NCBI GenBank assembly: GCA_963598415.1
Contig: CAVBUH010000030.1
Span: 1 to 64,000 of the forward strand
Source: Colimorpha_A sp900556615
GTDB taxonomy: Bacteria > Bacillota > Clostridia > Oscillospirales > CAG-272
DNA length: 64,000 nucleotides
Reading direction: 5' to 3'
Part shown: one piece after another, positions 8,897 to 17,114 of the stretch
Layout: each line of letters begins with the position of its first letter
Position numbering within the stretch: the stretch's first letter is position 1
The notes under the pieces: model-generated
What the model was told of the DNA's origin: nothing
Database searches by the model: none
The model's input: only the letters and a program-made list of their open reading frames with translations
Program-made: the position numbers and the translations under genes

Positions 8897-10006
8897 ATGC
8901 AAAAAGTAAAAATGTCTATAGTAGAATATCAGTGTTATCTAAATGATATAACTGGTAAAGGTTATCAGTCAGTTTGTTCAAACAGTATTGTGGAGAATTC
9001 TTTTACACTTTATAGATGTAATGAACACCGCTTACTTATAAGCTATTACCCTTCATTGGAAATAATGACCGAATATGAGAAACCATCTGATTTTTGTCTG
9101 AATGATATTGAGCAAAGCCATTCAGTGATATGTGAACCGAAATTGATCCTTCTCGGAGTTGAAATCGAAAAAAACGATAATAATGGAATGGGTATCATAA
9201 TACGGCTTGAAAACGGCAAGTTTATAATTATTGATGGAGGATATAAGCGCAACGAAGACGCATGTCTAATCTATAACACGCTTATCGAACAATCACTTGA
9301 TCCCAACACTATTGTTATTTCCGCATGGATCATTACTCACACGCACAATGACCACTGCGGGGCATTTATGTGCTTTACGGAGATGTACCGTGATAAGATT
9401 ACTGTTGAACGTTTCCTTTTCCGACCGTCAGAGGATAATTATCCCGAATCGCAGACTCGTTATCATGAGATATTGCCGTCGCTTTTCTCGTTATATGATG
9501 GTGCAGAGATATGCTATGTGCATACGGGACAAAGGTTTGCTTTCGGTGGCGCGGAGCTTGAGTTTTTATTTACCCCTGAAAATCTCCTTGAAATCGGAGA
9601 TTATACACAGCCAAATACAAACTCTTTGGTATTTACGATTGAATATAACGGACAGAAGCTTCTTATTACAGGAGATGCGACCGATATAGTTATGAAATTT
9701 TTGAAGAACTCTTATGGTGAATATCTGAAATGCGATCTTTTACAAGCGGCTCATCACGGTGCCGCCCACGGAGATCCGGATCCCCGAAGCCCTGATTTAA
9801 AGGATATTGATGATTTTTACGAGCTTACGGATCCCAATGTAGTGCTTTGGCCGACAAGTCAGTTTCATTACCAGAACTGGGTTCTTAACGGTAAACGACC
9901 GGGATTCAAGGTGCTTATGAATGGGAAACGGGAGCATATATGCTCAGGGAACACAAACAAAATCTATATTTTTTCGTCATATACAAACGGTAGTATAAAA
10001 ATATAA
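8897..10006 (+). CDS. Cytosolic MBL-fold hydrolase, paralogue of the preceding gene
   Basis: A 369-residue protein with no signal peptide. From about residue 85 it tracks the MBL half of the upstream lipoprotein almost block by block: LLGVEIEKNDNNGMGIIIRL, THTHNDHCGAF, TGDATD, AAHHGAAHG, VLWPTS. The metal ligands are present, with Asn replacing Ala in the HxHxDH spacing. The two genes are three bases apart and probably arose by tandem duplication followed by loss or gain of the export signal. A matched pair, one outside and one inside the cell, may act on the same compound before and after uptake. Confidence 0.82.
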   Translation: MQKVKMSIVEYQCYLNDITGKGYQSVCSNSIVENSFTLYRCNEHRLLISYYPSLEIMTEYEKPSDFCLNDIEQSHSVICEPKLILLGVEIEKNDNNGMGIIIRLENGKFIIIDGGYKRNEDACLIYNTLIEQSLDPNTIVISAWIITHTHNDHCGAFMCFTEMYRDKITVERFLFRPSEDNYPESQTRYHEILPSLFSLYDGAEICYVHTGQRFAFGGAELEFLFTPENLLEIGDYTQPNTNSLVFTIEYNGQKLLITGDATDIVMKFLKNSYGEYLKCDLLQAAHHGAAHGDPDPRSPDLKDIDDFYELTDPNVVLWPTSQFHYQNWVLNGKRPGFKVLMNGKREHICSGNTNKIYIFSSYTNGSIKI

Positions 10007-10027
10007 GAGTATAAGAGGAAATCAGAT

Positions 10028-10741
10028 ATGGGACAATTCAGATATGAAATTCATTGCCATACCAAGCAGGCAAGTCTTTGCGGACGTCTGACCGGAGCGC
10101 AGGTAGCGGAATACTATTATGATAAAGGGTATCAGGGAATCATTGTTACGGACCATTTTTTCAACGGTAATTGCGCGATATCTCCGGAGCTTCCGTGGAA
10201 AGAACGCGTGGAACGTTTTTTTGACGGATATCGGGACGCAAAGACAGCAGGTGAGAAACTTGGACTTCAGGTTTTATGCGGTTGGGAGTACAATTATCTT
10301 ACCACAGAGTTTCTTACATACGGTTTGGATATATCTTGGTTGATAGATAATCCCGATATTTTGTCGCTTTCACCTGAGGAATATTGCAATATAGTTCATC
10401 GGGCGGGGGGATTTATTATTCACGCACATCCTTTTCGGGAGAGATCTTATATAAGCTATTTCAGGCTTTTTCCCAACTATGTCGATGCGGTGGAAACAGT
10501 GAATGCAGCGCACCATATGTTTCCTGAATTTGATAAACGGGCAGATTTTTATGCCACTTCATATAAGCTAAAGAAAGTGGTCGGTTCTGATTTTCATTTT
10601 GAGTGGCCGGGAGGGCTTTGTGCAATGGATTTTGAAGAACCGCTTACCGATACAAAACACTTTATAAGACTTGTTTCAGAGGGAAGATACTCAAATTGGC
10701 GTCTTGATACAGACGGCAGAGTCATTGCCCGGATCAATTAA
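10028..10741 (+). CDS. PHP-domain metal-dependent phosphoesterase
   Basis: A 237-residue protein. PHP motifs are in order: HCHT at residues 9-12, IIVTDHF near 39, GWEYNY near 86, HAHPFR near 136 and GSDFHFEW near 190. These supply the histidine, aspartate and glutamate ligands for a multi-metal centre, as in histidinol-phosphatase-like and nucleotide-cleaving PHP proteins. AGAGGAAATCAG precedes the ATG. It closes the co-directional cluster, 22 bases after the MBL gene, and probably dephosphorylates an intermediate of the same pathway; the substrate is not deducible. Confidence 0.85.
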   Translation: MGQFRYEIHCHTKQASLCGRLTGAQVAEYYYDKGYQGIIVTDHFFNGNCAISPELPWKERVERFFDGYRDAKTAGEKLGLQVLCGWEYNYLTTEFLTYGLDISWLIDNPDILSLSPEEYCNIVHRAGGFIIHAHPFRERSYISYFRLFPNYVDAVETVNAAHHMFPEFDKRADFYATSYKLKKVVGSDFHFEWPGGLCAMDFEEPLTDTKHFIRLVSEGRYSNWRLDTDGRVIARIN

Positions 10742-10816
10742 ATAATAAGGATATATAAATTATATCTTTAATATCTTTAATTTATTATCAGGTCATTCGT
10801 TAAGGGGGGCATTGTT

Positions 10817-11377
10817 ATGTTGTGGTACGATATTATGTTGCGGGTTGGATTTTCCGCGTTGATCGGAATGATAATTGGTTTTCAGAGAGAATTGAGCGGA
10901 CATCCTGCGGGAATAAAGACTCATTCCATAGTGTGTATCGGAGCGGCGGTCGCTTCTCTTATCCAGCTTCAGATACTTTCCGATCATCCGGGAACCGATC
11001 CGACCAGGATCATAGCACAGGTTGTAAGTGGGATAGGTTTTATCGGAGCCGGATGTATTCTTCATGATTGTCGTTCTGATAAGGGGATCAAGGGATTGAC
11101 AACTGCGTCGACACTGTGGGTGGTTGCCTGTCTCGGGATCGCTGCGGGGTTGGGATATTACATTATATGTATATCGGCCTTGATCGCGGTGATTTTTATT
11201 CTTATTGTTGTGAGCATTCTGATAAGGCATAAAAAAAGCAATCTTCAGTTTTCTGCAAATGATGCTGAAATCGATCATACTGTGATAACATCGGATAAAA
11301 CTGCATTGTTGGAGGAAAACGCGATTCAAAACCATACCACAGTTCTTGAGGAGTGTAAATCCGGTAAAAACGGATAA
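10817..11377 (+). CDS. mgtC: MgtC/SapB family membrane protein
   Basis: A 186-residue membrane protein. It begins with the family signature (RVGFSALIGMIIGFQRELSGHPAGIKTHSIVCIGAA) and continues with VVSGIGFIGAGCIL and GLTTASTLWVVACLGIAAGLG, giving four or five membrane helices. A short hydrophilic tail replaces the ACT-like C-terminal domain of longer members. Family proteins are linked to magnesium-limited growth and to modulation of the F-type ATP synthase. AAGGGGGGC is a strong ribosome site. It is probably independent of the sugar genes upstream. Confidence 0.9.
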   Translation: MLWYDIMLRVGFSALIGMIIGFQRELSGHPAGIKTHSIVCIGAAVASLIQLQILSDHPGTDPTRIIAQVVSGIGFIGAGCILHDCRSDKGIKGLTTASTLWVVACLGIAAGLGYYIICISALIAVIFILIVVSILIRHKKSNLQFSANDAEIDHTVITSDKTALLEENAIQNHTTVLEECKSGKNG

Positions 11378-11383
11378 TAGAAA

Positions 11384-12121
11384 AATCCCCCTTGCGGTAG
11401 AACTTAGAGCAGCTACTGTAAAGGGGATTCTGTGTATCAAGAGAACATAGACTTATCAGGATATATGAAAAAACACCTAAACTCCGGGAACAAGGATTAA
11501 GGTTAACAACAAATTGAGGGAAATCGGACATTTTGTATGAGAAAATATATGATTTTTCAAGTGACACACCTGAAACCGGCGGAAAACTTCTTCGAAAAAC
11601 AGGCGGTAGAAATGAACTATCCGTACAGCAATTAAGCAGGCTGAGCCGATTGCAATATGGACTTGTAGGAGAAGAAAGGTATATCAAAGAGTTAGAATGG
11701 GAAACGAAAGAACGAGGGAATATCTTCCACTTACTGAAAGGAGACGAGGATAAGTGTAAAATTTATGGTAATCTGCCGACATCCTCCATGGTATAATGTT
11801 GTAGGTTTGGCAACCGTATTACGAAAAGGAGATTTTAAGCAATGTTTGATAAGACAAAAAAACAGCGCATTCGAAGTATCGATACCGGCACCACATGTTT
11901 TTGCCCTAAAGTACGGGAAGAAAGAGATAGATATATCTAAGAGCAGGTAAAACCGGTTGCGTCCTGGGCAAATTCAGATTTGTGATTTTTATAGGGGTTG
12001 TAAAAGCGCCGTTTTGAATCATTTCTTTTCGGATATATGCCGATTTGTCCTTGTTCTTTCTGCATATTAATATCTGTTCGGAGAAGCCTTGAAGGATTTC
12101 TTCTTTCAAATGCCCTTTCTG
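11384..12121. other. Intergenic stretch with possible small ORFs
   Basis: A long hairpin (AATCCCC 11384-11390 with GGGGATT 11423-11429, inner CGGTAG/CTACTG) follows mgtC; its T-run is on the minus strand. Frames at 11533-11796 (+) and 11842-11940 (+, about 32 codons, preceded by AAAAGGAG) have no recognisable family and no supporting context. I do not call them genes. Nothing else was recognised. Confidence 0.4.
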
Positions 12122-12166
12122 AAAAAAACGCCGTCGAATCGGTTTCTTATCCGATTCGACGGCGTT
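12122..12166 (-). terminator. Strong terminator of the alpha-galactosidase operon
   Basis: A perfect 16-bp stem (AACGCCGTCGAATCGG at 12127-12142 with CCGATTCGACGGCGTT at 12151-12166), followed on the minus strand by seven T. It lies about 60 bases after the last gene of the minus-strand operon. Confidence 0.92.
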
Positions 12167-12222
12167 CACTTTCTGCTTATTTTGAGTATTCCGGTTTGCA
12201 GAAGGTTATCATGCTAAAGAGG

Positions 12223-13287
12223 TCAATGATTCTTTTTTTTGACGACGGCTGTCGAGATACCGACTGCTGCGACGCCGGCGAACAGTAAACTGAAGATGAC
12301 AGTATCACCGGTGTTCGCATTATCTCCCGAGGAAGACGAAGGCTTTAATTCGGCAATTAGCGCCGATGCACCGTCGATTATTTTGGCATAATGGCAATCA
12401 TACGGATCTCGGCACCATTCCAGCCGGAGCGCATAGTAAGAATCGCTGATGGATGACTTCCATTCGTCCCAGCCTTTTCCGCCCCAGCCTTTGTTTGTAC
12501 CGTCGTAGAAGTCGGTAAGCTTTGCTGAATGCCCTTCGTGAAGAAGGAAGCTGGCTACCGATTTCGGCTCGTTCCATGAAAGATCTCCGGAAGCCTGAAG
12601 AGGCGTGTTTGCATCTCCCCAGCAGAGTTCATCACCTCCGTCTGCTTTATCCTGTGCGAGACAGAGGGCAGAGAAAGTTATCGTGTCTGACCATGACGGT
12701 CTGACGGTTTCCAGCGTTCCGTCGTCTTTATATAATGCACCGGTGAGAAGCGTGAGCGTATTTTCTTCCCTGATGGCAATGGGATAGCTGACTTCTGCTT
12801 CGGAATTGTAGATAGGGAGATAATGACAGCTGTAGTCCACAACCCCTTCTATTGCCGCGCAGTCAACACGGAGAGTAATGGCGGAGCCTTCTTTCTCGGA
12901 AACCCACTGAGGGAAGGTTTTTCCCTCATATACCTTGCTTCCGTTGAAAAATTCTTCAACCGTGGCACCGTGTCCTCCGTGAAGTGCAAAAACGGCGAGA
13001 GTTTTTGCTTCGTTCAGCCATGTCAGTACGCCGGAAGCCTGAAGATGACCTGAGCTTCCGTCGGCGCTTGCCGTACAGAGTGTGTCTCCGACGGATACTG
13101 CAAGCGCAACAAAGCTTGCATTGACTGCCCAGTCATATTTCTGACCGAAGTTAACGAACAGATACGGACCGCTGCGGACGGCATACGGCGTTTCGCGCAC
13201 CGAGTTCGAACCTGCTGCGGACAGGGTAAAGGTCGACAGAGCAAAAAGCATACAAAGAATGAGAATTACAGAGATAAGCCTTTTCAT
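12223..13287 (-). CDS. Secreted two-repeat surface protein with C-terminal anchor
   Basis: A 354-residue protein. Signal peptide MKRLISVILILCMLFALS. Two homologous blocks follow (about 42-175 and 200-310): each has WAVNASFVALAV/WSDTITFSALCLAQ, then LQASG.L.W.E.K..A.F.LH.GH, then a WxxW/W-rich strand. The tail NANTGD plus a hydrophobic stretch (VIFSLLFAGVAAVGISTAVV) and KKKNH looks like a sortase-type or simple membrane anchor. The repeated His-Gly-His and Trp pattern suggests a carbohydrate-binding role, but I do not recognise the family. AAAGGA precedes the ATG. It is the last gene before the operon terminator. Confidence 0.75.
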   Translation of the reverse strand: MKRLISVILILCMLFALSTFTLSAAGSNSVRETPYAVRSGPYLFVNFGQKYDWAVNASFVALAVSVGDTLCTASADGSSGHLQASGVLTWLNEAKTLAVFALHGGHGATVEEFFNGSKVYEGKTFPQWVSEKEGSAITLRVDCAAIEGVVDYSCHYLPIYNSEAEVSYPIAIREENTLTLLTGALYKDDGTLETVRPSWSDTITFSALCLAQDKADGGDELCWGDANTPLQASGDLSWNEPKSVASFLLHEGHSAKLTDFYDGTNKGWGGKGWDEWKSSISDSYYALRLEWCRDPYDCHYAKIIDGASALIAELKPSSSSGDNANTGDTVIFSLLFAGVAAVGISTAVVKKKNH

Positions 13288-13323
13288 AATGGTTTTCCTT
13301 TCTTAAATCCGTGTTTGACACGG

Positions 13324-15402
13324 TTAATTTTTTGTGAAATAAATTACAAGAGACATACGCGGTTGTTTCATACTGACCGTCAGACCGTTTTCCATAAGCT
13401 CTTTTCCTGTTGCCGTTATTTTTTCCCCGTTGTCGGAAACAATCAAAGAGTAGCTTGCGTTGGTGTCAAGCCCCTTTAGGAAATAGGTTTGTGAAGCGGC
13501 AAGGGAATCCTCTGGTCGGAACAGTATCAGACAGCCCTCTCCGGTATCCGGTTTGCAGTACTCATAGCAGGCGTTTTTTCTGGTGAAATTTGTGAGGTTT
13601 CCCTGAGAGAGAATATAATAATCTCCGGTCATAAGCTCCCGTATCCGATAATACTCCTCGACTCTTTGATTCCACCAATTAAAATTCGATGTCGGAATAG
13701 CGACGGTCATTCCCGAACCCATGGCGCTTCGGAAATCATAGGCTGTATTCAATCCGTCCCATGTGGAGCCGCCGCAGGAAAGAGGCAGCCAATAGGACAA
13801 ATTATATCCGAGAGATCTTGCCGAATCAGAATCGGTTGCGGAACCGCTCACATAATAATCAGAGCGCCAAAGCGGAACCGAACGTTTCATCATTTCGATA
13901 TCGAGTCTTTTGCCTCCCGACGCACAGTTGTCGATGAGCAGTCCCGGATTTTGTTCTGACAGGGTATCAAGATAACGGTAAAGATTGGTGATATATTTGA
14001 TTTCAGTGATACCCTCGCGGTGGAATCCCTGCTTGTCATCCTCAATTTGCCAAAGAACAAGAGGATCGCAGTTAAAATCCTGGCGGTACCAGTCCAGACC
14101 GTTGTTTTTGATAAAGGTACTGATGAGCGCGATCATATAGTCGGCTGCTTCGTCATCGGCAAAATTCCAAAGGCAGGTATCTCCTGTAGCGGGACTTTCA
14201 AGAATGTATTCACGGTGCTGCCGATAAAGCTCGGTGTCTTTACGGACGCGCTCCGGTTCGAACCAAAGAAGCAAGCCTTTGTTATCCTGATGAAGCAGCT
14301 CGCTTATTTCGGAGAATCCGTTTGGATAGAGTTTTTCATTGTAATACCAATCTCCGACCTGCTGTGACCAGGCATCGTCATAAGTATCGGCAGAAGCGCG
14401 GCTTCCGTACCAACCGGCGTCAACCCAGAGAACATCGAACTTTACATCAAAGTCTTTTGCGGTGTTGATTTCCGAAAGCAGCTTTTGGACTCCCGATGAA
14501 CCCCATGCGTTGATGGTAAGCGGAAGAGACGTAACGGTATTTCCGTTTTTGTCAACAGGAGTATATTCATTGAGAATAAGCTGTCTGAATACATTGTGTC
14601 CTGTGTCGGCGTCACCGCTGAAAAAGGTAAGAACGAACGACGGAGTACGCATCGATTCTCCGGGATGAAGTGCTATGTCGGTATTTGTCATGCCGGCGCG
14701 AATTCTCACCTCGTCGCCCTCGGTTTTTACGGAGGCAGACCACTGTCCCGTCCAGCCTACCGCAGCAAGAACGCCTCCTTTATCATTGATAATATCAAAA
14801 TACGGCATGTGGTTTTGGGAAGAACGTCCGCCGGAGCTTGAGAGCTTCAACTCGGGATTTTTGGACAGCTTCTGCGACAGCAGGGAAAAATCCTCCGAGG
14901 TTCCGTTGCTTCCGTAAGCATAATTTACCTCGGCTTCGTTCACCGCAACGGTAGAATTTATAATCTGAATGTTGGAAATCGGCTGTGAATCGGAATTTCC
15001 TGAATTTTTAAAGCTGCATACCCAATCGACAGCAGCAGTGTCCTTATAGAGTAAGGCAGTACAGGATACCGTTACACCGTCAAATAAATATTCCACGGTA
15101 TAGACGGTATTTCCGCTCTCGTCTTGCTGCTTATCGGTCTTCTTTTCTGCGCCCGATATTACCTCGGAATAGGACAGAGAGCCGTATTCAAAGGAAAAAA
15201 GGGAATCGTTTTCGATTTTTTCTTCTATCCAAAGTCTTGCAGTCTCAAGACTGGCGGAATTGGATAGGGAAATGGGACTATATGAGACGGTTTCCTTTTT
15301 ATCCGTCTCTGCTGTTTCTTTTCCGGAATTATTTTTACTACAAGCATAGAAGCTGAAAATCATTACGGTCACCAATATGAGAGAGAAGAGTCTTTTTTTC
15401 AT
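13324..15402 (-). CDS. GH36-type alpha-galactosidase lipoprotein
   Basis: A 692-residue protein. Lipobox FSFYAC near residue 20. An N-terminal beta-sandwich is followed by the catalytic barrel: DVLWVDAGWYG, GLLLWFEPERV, the nucleophile Asp in WYRQDFN near residue 440, DNCASGGKRLD, and the acid/base Asp in WRSDY near 515. These match GH36 (clan GH-D) enzymes, which remove terminal alpha-galactose from raffinose-type sugars or galactomannan. The lipid anchor places it on the outer face of the membrane. Its ATG overlaps the stop of the upstream gene by four bases, with GGGGAG as ribosome site inside that gene, so the two are translationally coupled. Confidence 0.93.
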   Translation of the reverse strand: MKKRLFSLILVTVMIFSFYACSKNNSGKETAETDKKETVSYSPISLSNSASLETARLWIEEKIENDSLFSFEYGSLSYSEVISGAEKKTDKQQDESGNTVYTVEYLFDGVTVSCTALLYKDTAAVDWVCSFKNSGNSDSQPISNIQIINSTVAVNEAEVNYAYGSNGTSEDFSLLSQKLSKNPELKLSSSGGRSSQNHMPYFDIINDKGGVLAAVGWTGQWSASVKTEGDEVRIRAGMTNTDIALHPGESMRTPSFVLTFFSGDADTGHNVFRQLILNEYTPVDKNGNTVTSLPLTINAWGSSGVQKLLSEINTAKDFDVKFDVLWVDAGWYGSRASADTYDDAWSQQVGDWYYNEKLYPNGFSEISELLHQDNKGLLLWFEPERVRKDTELYRQHREYILESPATGDTCLWNFADDEAADYMIALISTFIKNNGLDWYRQDFNCDPLVLWQIEDDKQGFHREGITEIKYITNLYRYLDTLSEQNPGLLIDNCASGGKRLDIEMMKRSVPLWRSDYYVSGSATDSDSARSLGYNLSYWLPLSCGGSTWDGLNTAYDFRSAMGSGMTVAIPTSNFNWWNQRVEEYYRIRELMTGDYYILSQGNLTNFTRKNACYEYCKPDTGEGCLILFRPEDSLAASQTYFLKGLDTNASYSLIVSDNGEKITATGKELMENGLTVSMKQPRMSLVIYFTKN

Positions 15403-16208
15403 TTTTTCTCTCCCCTTTTTCTTTTTTTACCGCCGAGCAGCACGAAGCCGATTAACAGTGCGGAGAATGCAACGCTGGCAATTAATATTGCCGCAGGCAT
15501 AAAGCTGTTTTTTGTATCGGAAATATCGTTTTTGCTGCTTTCCGGACTGTCTGTTTCAGACTGTGTCGGTTCTTTTTTTATGGAAAGGACTGTCCCGTAG
15601 TCGAAACTGTCCGGAATGCCGACATCCTCATAGGAAACCTTATCGGTTTTTATTGAAAAATCCTTCGCTATCGAACTATATTGACCGTCCCAGCCTCCGA
15701 CAAGATTTGCCGTAAGCTTTTGGGTGCCGTCGACGGTTGTAATATTGTCGATCAAACCGTCCCGGCTTGGGTTTGTCTGATCAAACGGAACCTCCTCAAT
15801 TGCAAGCTTAAGCGTATATCCTTTTCCTGCATAGTTGACAAGATCGCCCTCAAACCGCTGAAGAGAAGTAATATTGTTTACTCCGTCGTCATAGGCAAAA
15901 AGAATGGTGTCATGCTCTGAATCGGTAAAACAGATTTTTCCCTGAAACTGCAGAGGCTGAGAATTATCGCTGTATTGGAGAATATTATTAGCGTCAACGA
16001 CGCGGAGCGCAATATACGGTCCGCGGTTTGATCCGAGAAGGTTAAAGGCAATCGGCTTTGAAAAACGGATAATAAGCTGGGTATCGCTGATCTGGATTAC
16101 CTCCGTTACAGTAAGCAGGTCAGACGCTTTTGACGGGACGGATAAGTTTATCATCATTATGGTACACAGGATGATCGCTGCAAAAGAGGCATATATCCTG
16201 GCTTTCAT
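15399..16208 (-). CDS. Membrane-anchored surface protein of unknown function
   Basis: A 269-residue protein: signal peptide (to about residue 28), a beta-rich extracellular region opening LTVTEVIQISDTQLIIRFSKP, a Ser/Thr/Glu linker near 210-230, one transmembrane helix (AAILIASVAFSALLIGFVLL) and a GGKKRKRGEKK stop-transfer. The opening resembles that of the next gene upstream (MESVEIISPKTLYMNFSVK), and both contain an LQF/LQW strand, so the two are probably distant paralogues. The start directly follows the TAA of that gene. No family recognised; a ligand-presenting role beside the alpha-galactosidase is a guess. Confidence 0.7.
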   Translation of the reverse strand: MKARIYASFAAIILCTIMMINLSVPSKASDLLTVTEVIQISDTQLIIRFSKPIAFNLLGSNRGPYIALRVVDANNILQYSDNSQPLQFQGKICFTDSEHDTILFAYDDGVNNITSLQRFEGDLVNYAGKGYTLKLAIEEVPFDQTNPSRDGLIDNITTVDGTQKLTANLVGGWDGQYSSIAKDFSIKTDKVSYEDVGIPDSFDYGTVLSIKKEPTQSETDSPESSKNDISDTKNSFMPAAILIASVAFSALLIGFVLLGGKKRKRGEKK

Positions 16209-17060
16209 TTATTTTCTCTTTCTGACAATTATGACAGCTGCTACGATTCCGGCAATGACAACGACAGCCGCCGCAATATATATCCAGGTATTATCGGAGG
16301 ATTTTTCGTTCGGTGCTTTTTCCGTATCGGTATTATCTGCGGTGTTTTGGGAAGCTGTTTCTTCCGATGAGACAGTCGGTTTGCTTTCGGTTGTAATTTC
16401 GGCTGAGGTATCCTCAACGGGAGCGGAGGTGCTGTCTGATGAAGTATCTTCATTTTCAAAGGTATCTGTTATTTCAACATAAGCTCCATCGTAAGAGCCT
16501 TCCTGAGCAGGCTTGTTGGCATATAGCTTTTTGTTGAAATCAGTCTGATCAAAGAGCGCGTCAACATAACCGTTTCCGAGTGTGACAGTGCCCTTTTCCT
16601 CAAGACAGAAGGCAACAACGCAGCCCTCAAAAGAACCGCCGGGGCGGACAAGCTTGAGAATATCTTCGATATTCTGACAGGATAAGGTTGTGTCTACCAT
16701 TGTCCATGACATGGTTTCTCCCATAGCAAACCCAAGAGGATAATCGCAATAGCCTCCCCATTGCAGCGGAACGTCTCCAATGTACTGCAGATTCCAATCG
16801 GTGGTGTTATCCACGATACGGATTGCGGCGAAATAGTAAAATCCCACCATTCCCATTTCCTCGGTCCTTTTTGAATCAGGATCGTGTACATTGTCCATTT
16901 TTACCGAGAAATTCATATATAGGGTTTTGGGAGAGATAATTTCGACGCTTTCCATTACTACGTCATCGCCCTCGGCACTTACGGAAGCTGGAAAACAGAG
17001 AACGAGCAGGATTGCGGTCATCAAGAAAGAGAGAATTTTTTTTGCGTTTTTCATGTTCAT
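16209..17060 (-). CDS. Membrane-anchored surface protein of unknown function
   Basis: A 283-residue protein. ATG at 17060 was chosen because AAGGAG lies five bases upstream and gives a normal signal peptide (KKILSFLMTAILLVLCFPASVSA); the longer frame adds 17 hydrophilic residues. The extracellular part contains three Cys, LQYIGDVPLQWGGYCDYPLG and EDTS/SSE-rich linker sequence, then one membrane helix (WIYIAAAVVVIAGIVAAVII) and RKRK. The layout matches its downstream neighbour (signal, beta domain, Ser/Thr linker, helix, basic tail). Function unknown. Confidence 0.7.
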   Translation of the reverse strand: MNMKNAKKILSFLMTAILLVLCFPASVSAEGDDVVMESVEIISPKTLYMNFSVKMDNVHDPDSKRTEEMGMVGFYYFAAIRIVDNTTDWNLQYIGDVPLQWGGYCDYPLGFAMGETMSWTMVDTTLSCQNIEDILKLVRPGGSFEGCVVAFCLEEKGTVTLGNGYVDALFDQTDFNKKLYANKPAQEGSYDGAYVEITDTFENEDTSSDSTSAPVEDTSAEITTESKPTVSSEETASQNTADNTDTEKAPNEKSSDNTWIYIAAAVVVIAGIVAAVIIVRKRK

Positions 17061-17114
17061 ATTACTCCTTATGTTTTTTGTCCTTTCGGACAGAATTACG
17101 GAAGATTTCACGTT

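Noticed and set aside
10817..11377. Magnesium riboswitch upstream of mgtC
   Set aside because: Only 75 bases separate it from the PHP gene, and no M-box or ykkC-like structure is visible.
11533..11950. Two overlapping small frames after mgtC
   Set aside because: Neither resembles a family, and a third frame in the same stretch is equally plausible; described as intergenic instead.
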